Assembly: GCA_022360075.1 (NCBI GenBank)
Contig: JAKSDN010001388.1
Location: 1 to 5,642 of the forward strand
Origin: Kiloniellales bacterium
GTDB taxonomy: Bacteria; Pseudomonadota; Alphaproteobacteria; Kiloniellales; JAKSDN01
Direction: 5' to 3'
Length of the DNA stretch: 5,642 nt
Part shown: positions 5,004-5,642 of the stretch, one piece after another
Layout: every line of letters begins with the position of its first letter
Position numbering within the stretch: position 1 is the first letter of the stretch
The notes under the pieces: generated by a model
Databases searched by the model: none
The model's input: only the letters and a program-made list of their open reading frames with translations
What the model was told of the DNA's origin: nothing
Position numbers and translations under genes: made by a program

Positions 5004-5642
5004 ATGAGTTTCGAGACCGCGACCGATCCCCGCATCCGCCCGACCGTCGGCCGCCAGGCGGTGGCCGCGCATGGCGTCCTCGACGGCGACGCGGCCGCCG
5101 AGCCGACTGTGGCAGAAGGCGAGGGCTTCGGCTTTGCCGACCTGCTGGACATCGTCAATCCGCTGCAGCACATCCCGGGAGTCTCGACGCTCTATCGCAA
5201 TCTCACGGGCGACGAGATCAAGGCGCCGGCCAGGATTCTCGGTGGCTTTCTCTACGGCGGCCCGGTCGGCTTCGCGACTTCGGTCGCCAACGCGATCGCC
5301 GAGGAGGCCGGCGGCCGCGATCTCGGCGACAGCATGCTGGCCCTGGTCTTCGGCGAGGAAGAAAGCGAGCCCGCCCTCGCGGAGGCGCAATCGGCGCCGG
5401 AGGAAGCCGCGCTCGAGCCCGCGGCAGGCGCACCGCAAGCCGAGGATCTCGACCAAGCCATCTCTGAAACGGGGCCGGCGGCCGCGCACAAGGCAGCGAG
5501 CGACGCGCCGGCGGTGCCCGCTGTCGCGACCGGAACCGAAGAGCCTTTGACGGGCGCAGCGGCGCTGAAGGCCTTCGTTCAGGATATGCGGCGCATCGGG
5601 GCCGATCCGATCGAGACCGAAGCGCCCATAACGCTGCCGCGC
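5004..5642 (+). CDS. unknown protein with a Gly-rich N-terminal domain and acidic linker (3' end beyond the window)
   Basis: The frame is open for 213 codons to the right edge without a stop, and I do not recognise a named family. A short polar N-terminus (1-40) is followed by a compact segment at about 41-118. Key parts are GFADLLDIVNPLQHIPGVST (43-62), LYRNLTGDEIKAPARILGG (63-81), FLYGGPVGFATSVANAIAEE (82-101) and a hydrophobic end at LALVFG. The pattern VNPLQHIPGVSTLYRxLTGD with a Gly-rich amphipathic stretch looks like a conserved alphaproteobacterial domain of unknown function, but I have no verified match. Residues 119-185 are rich in Ala, Glu and Pro and probably disordered. A predicted helix with ALKAFVQDMRR (187-197) follows. 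There is no signal peptide. The Gly-rich segment might contact the membrane, but it is too polar to be a confident transmembrane helix. The sigma-54 promoter and GGAG site directly before the ATG support both reality and start. Confidence 0.8.
   Translation, partial: MSFETATDPRIRPTVGRQAVAAHGVLDGDAAAEPTVAEGEGFGFADLLDIVNPLQHIPGVSTLYRNLTGDEIKAPARILGGFLYGGPVGFATSVANAIAEEAGGRDLGDSMLALVFGEEESEPALAEAQSAPEEAALEPAAGAPQAEDLDQAISETGPAAAHKAASDAPAVPAVATGTEEPLTGAAALKAFVQDMRRIGADPIETEAPITLPR

Noticed and set aside
4959..5489. Minus-strand open frame (176 codons) opposite the unknown gene at 5004
   Set aside because: Its product is Arg/Ala/Gly-rich without a domain, while the plus frame has a ribosome binding site, a promoter and a structured N-terminal domain.

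Overview
The window is GC-rich throughout, with strong G/C preference at third codon positions. It reads as a chromosomal segment of an alphaproteobacterium, probably from the Rhodospirillales or a nearby order. The main support is the protein types: an OmpR-family regulator resembling the alphaproteobacterial CenR group, and a long RibA with a decayed RibB-like front half. I inferred the taxonomy from family resemblance; no marker gene is present.

There are six protein genes, nearly back to back. From the left: (1) a minus-strand metallo-beta-lactamase-fold hydrolase, cut by the left edge and apparently starting with TTG at 527. (2) A divergent plus-strand 12-helix MFS transporter (715-1932). 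(3) A minus-strand OmpR/PhoB-type response regulator (1914-2609), whose end overlaps the transporter's end by 19 bp. (4) A minus-strand alpha/beta hydrolase of the kynurenine-formamidase-like group (2692-3579), upstream of the regulator on the same strand. (5) A divergent plus-strand GTP cyclohydrolase II, RibA (3736-4890), catalysing the first step of riboflavin synthesis. (6) A plus-strand unknown protein (5004 to the right edge) with a compact conserved-looking domain followed by an Ala/Glu/Pro-rich linker.

The genes do not form one pathway; this looks like ordinary core-genome neighbourhood with several strand switches. No mobile element, CRISPR array, RNA gene or integration scar was seen. 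The most useful regulatory signal is a near-consensus sigma-54 (-24/-12) promoter at 4966-4981, well placed before the unknown gene at 5004, with an IHF-like motif just upstream. Sigma-70-like promoter candidates lie before ribA and before the response regulator. The most distinctive protein feature is the RibA N-terminal half, which aligns with RibB over its length but lacks the acidic catalytic motif.

The two edge genes are incomplete, and both are easy to miss: one has no ATG start and the other has no stop inside the window.
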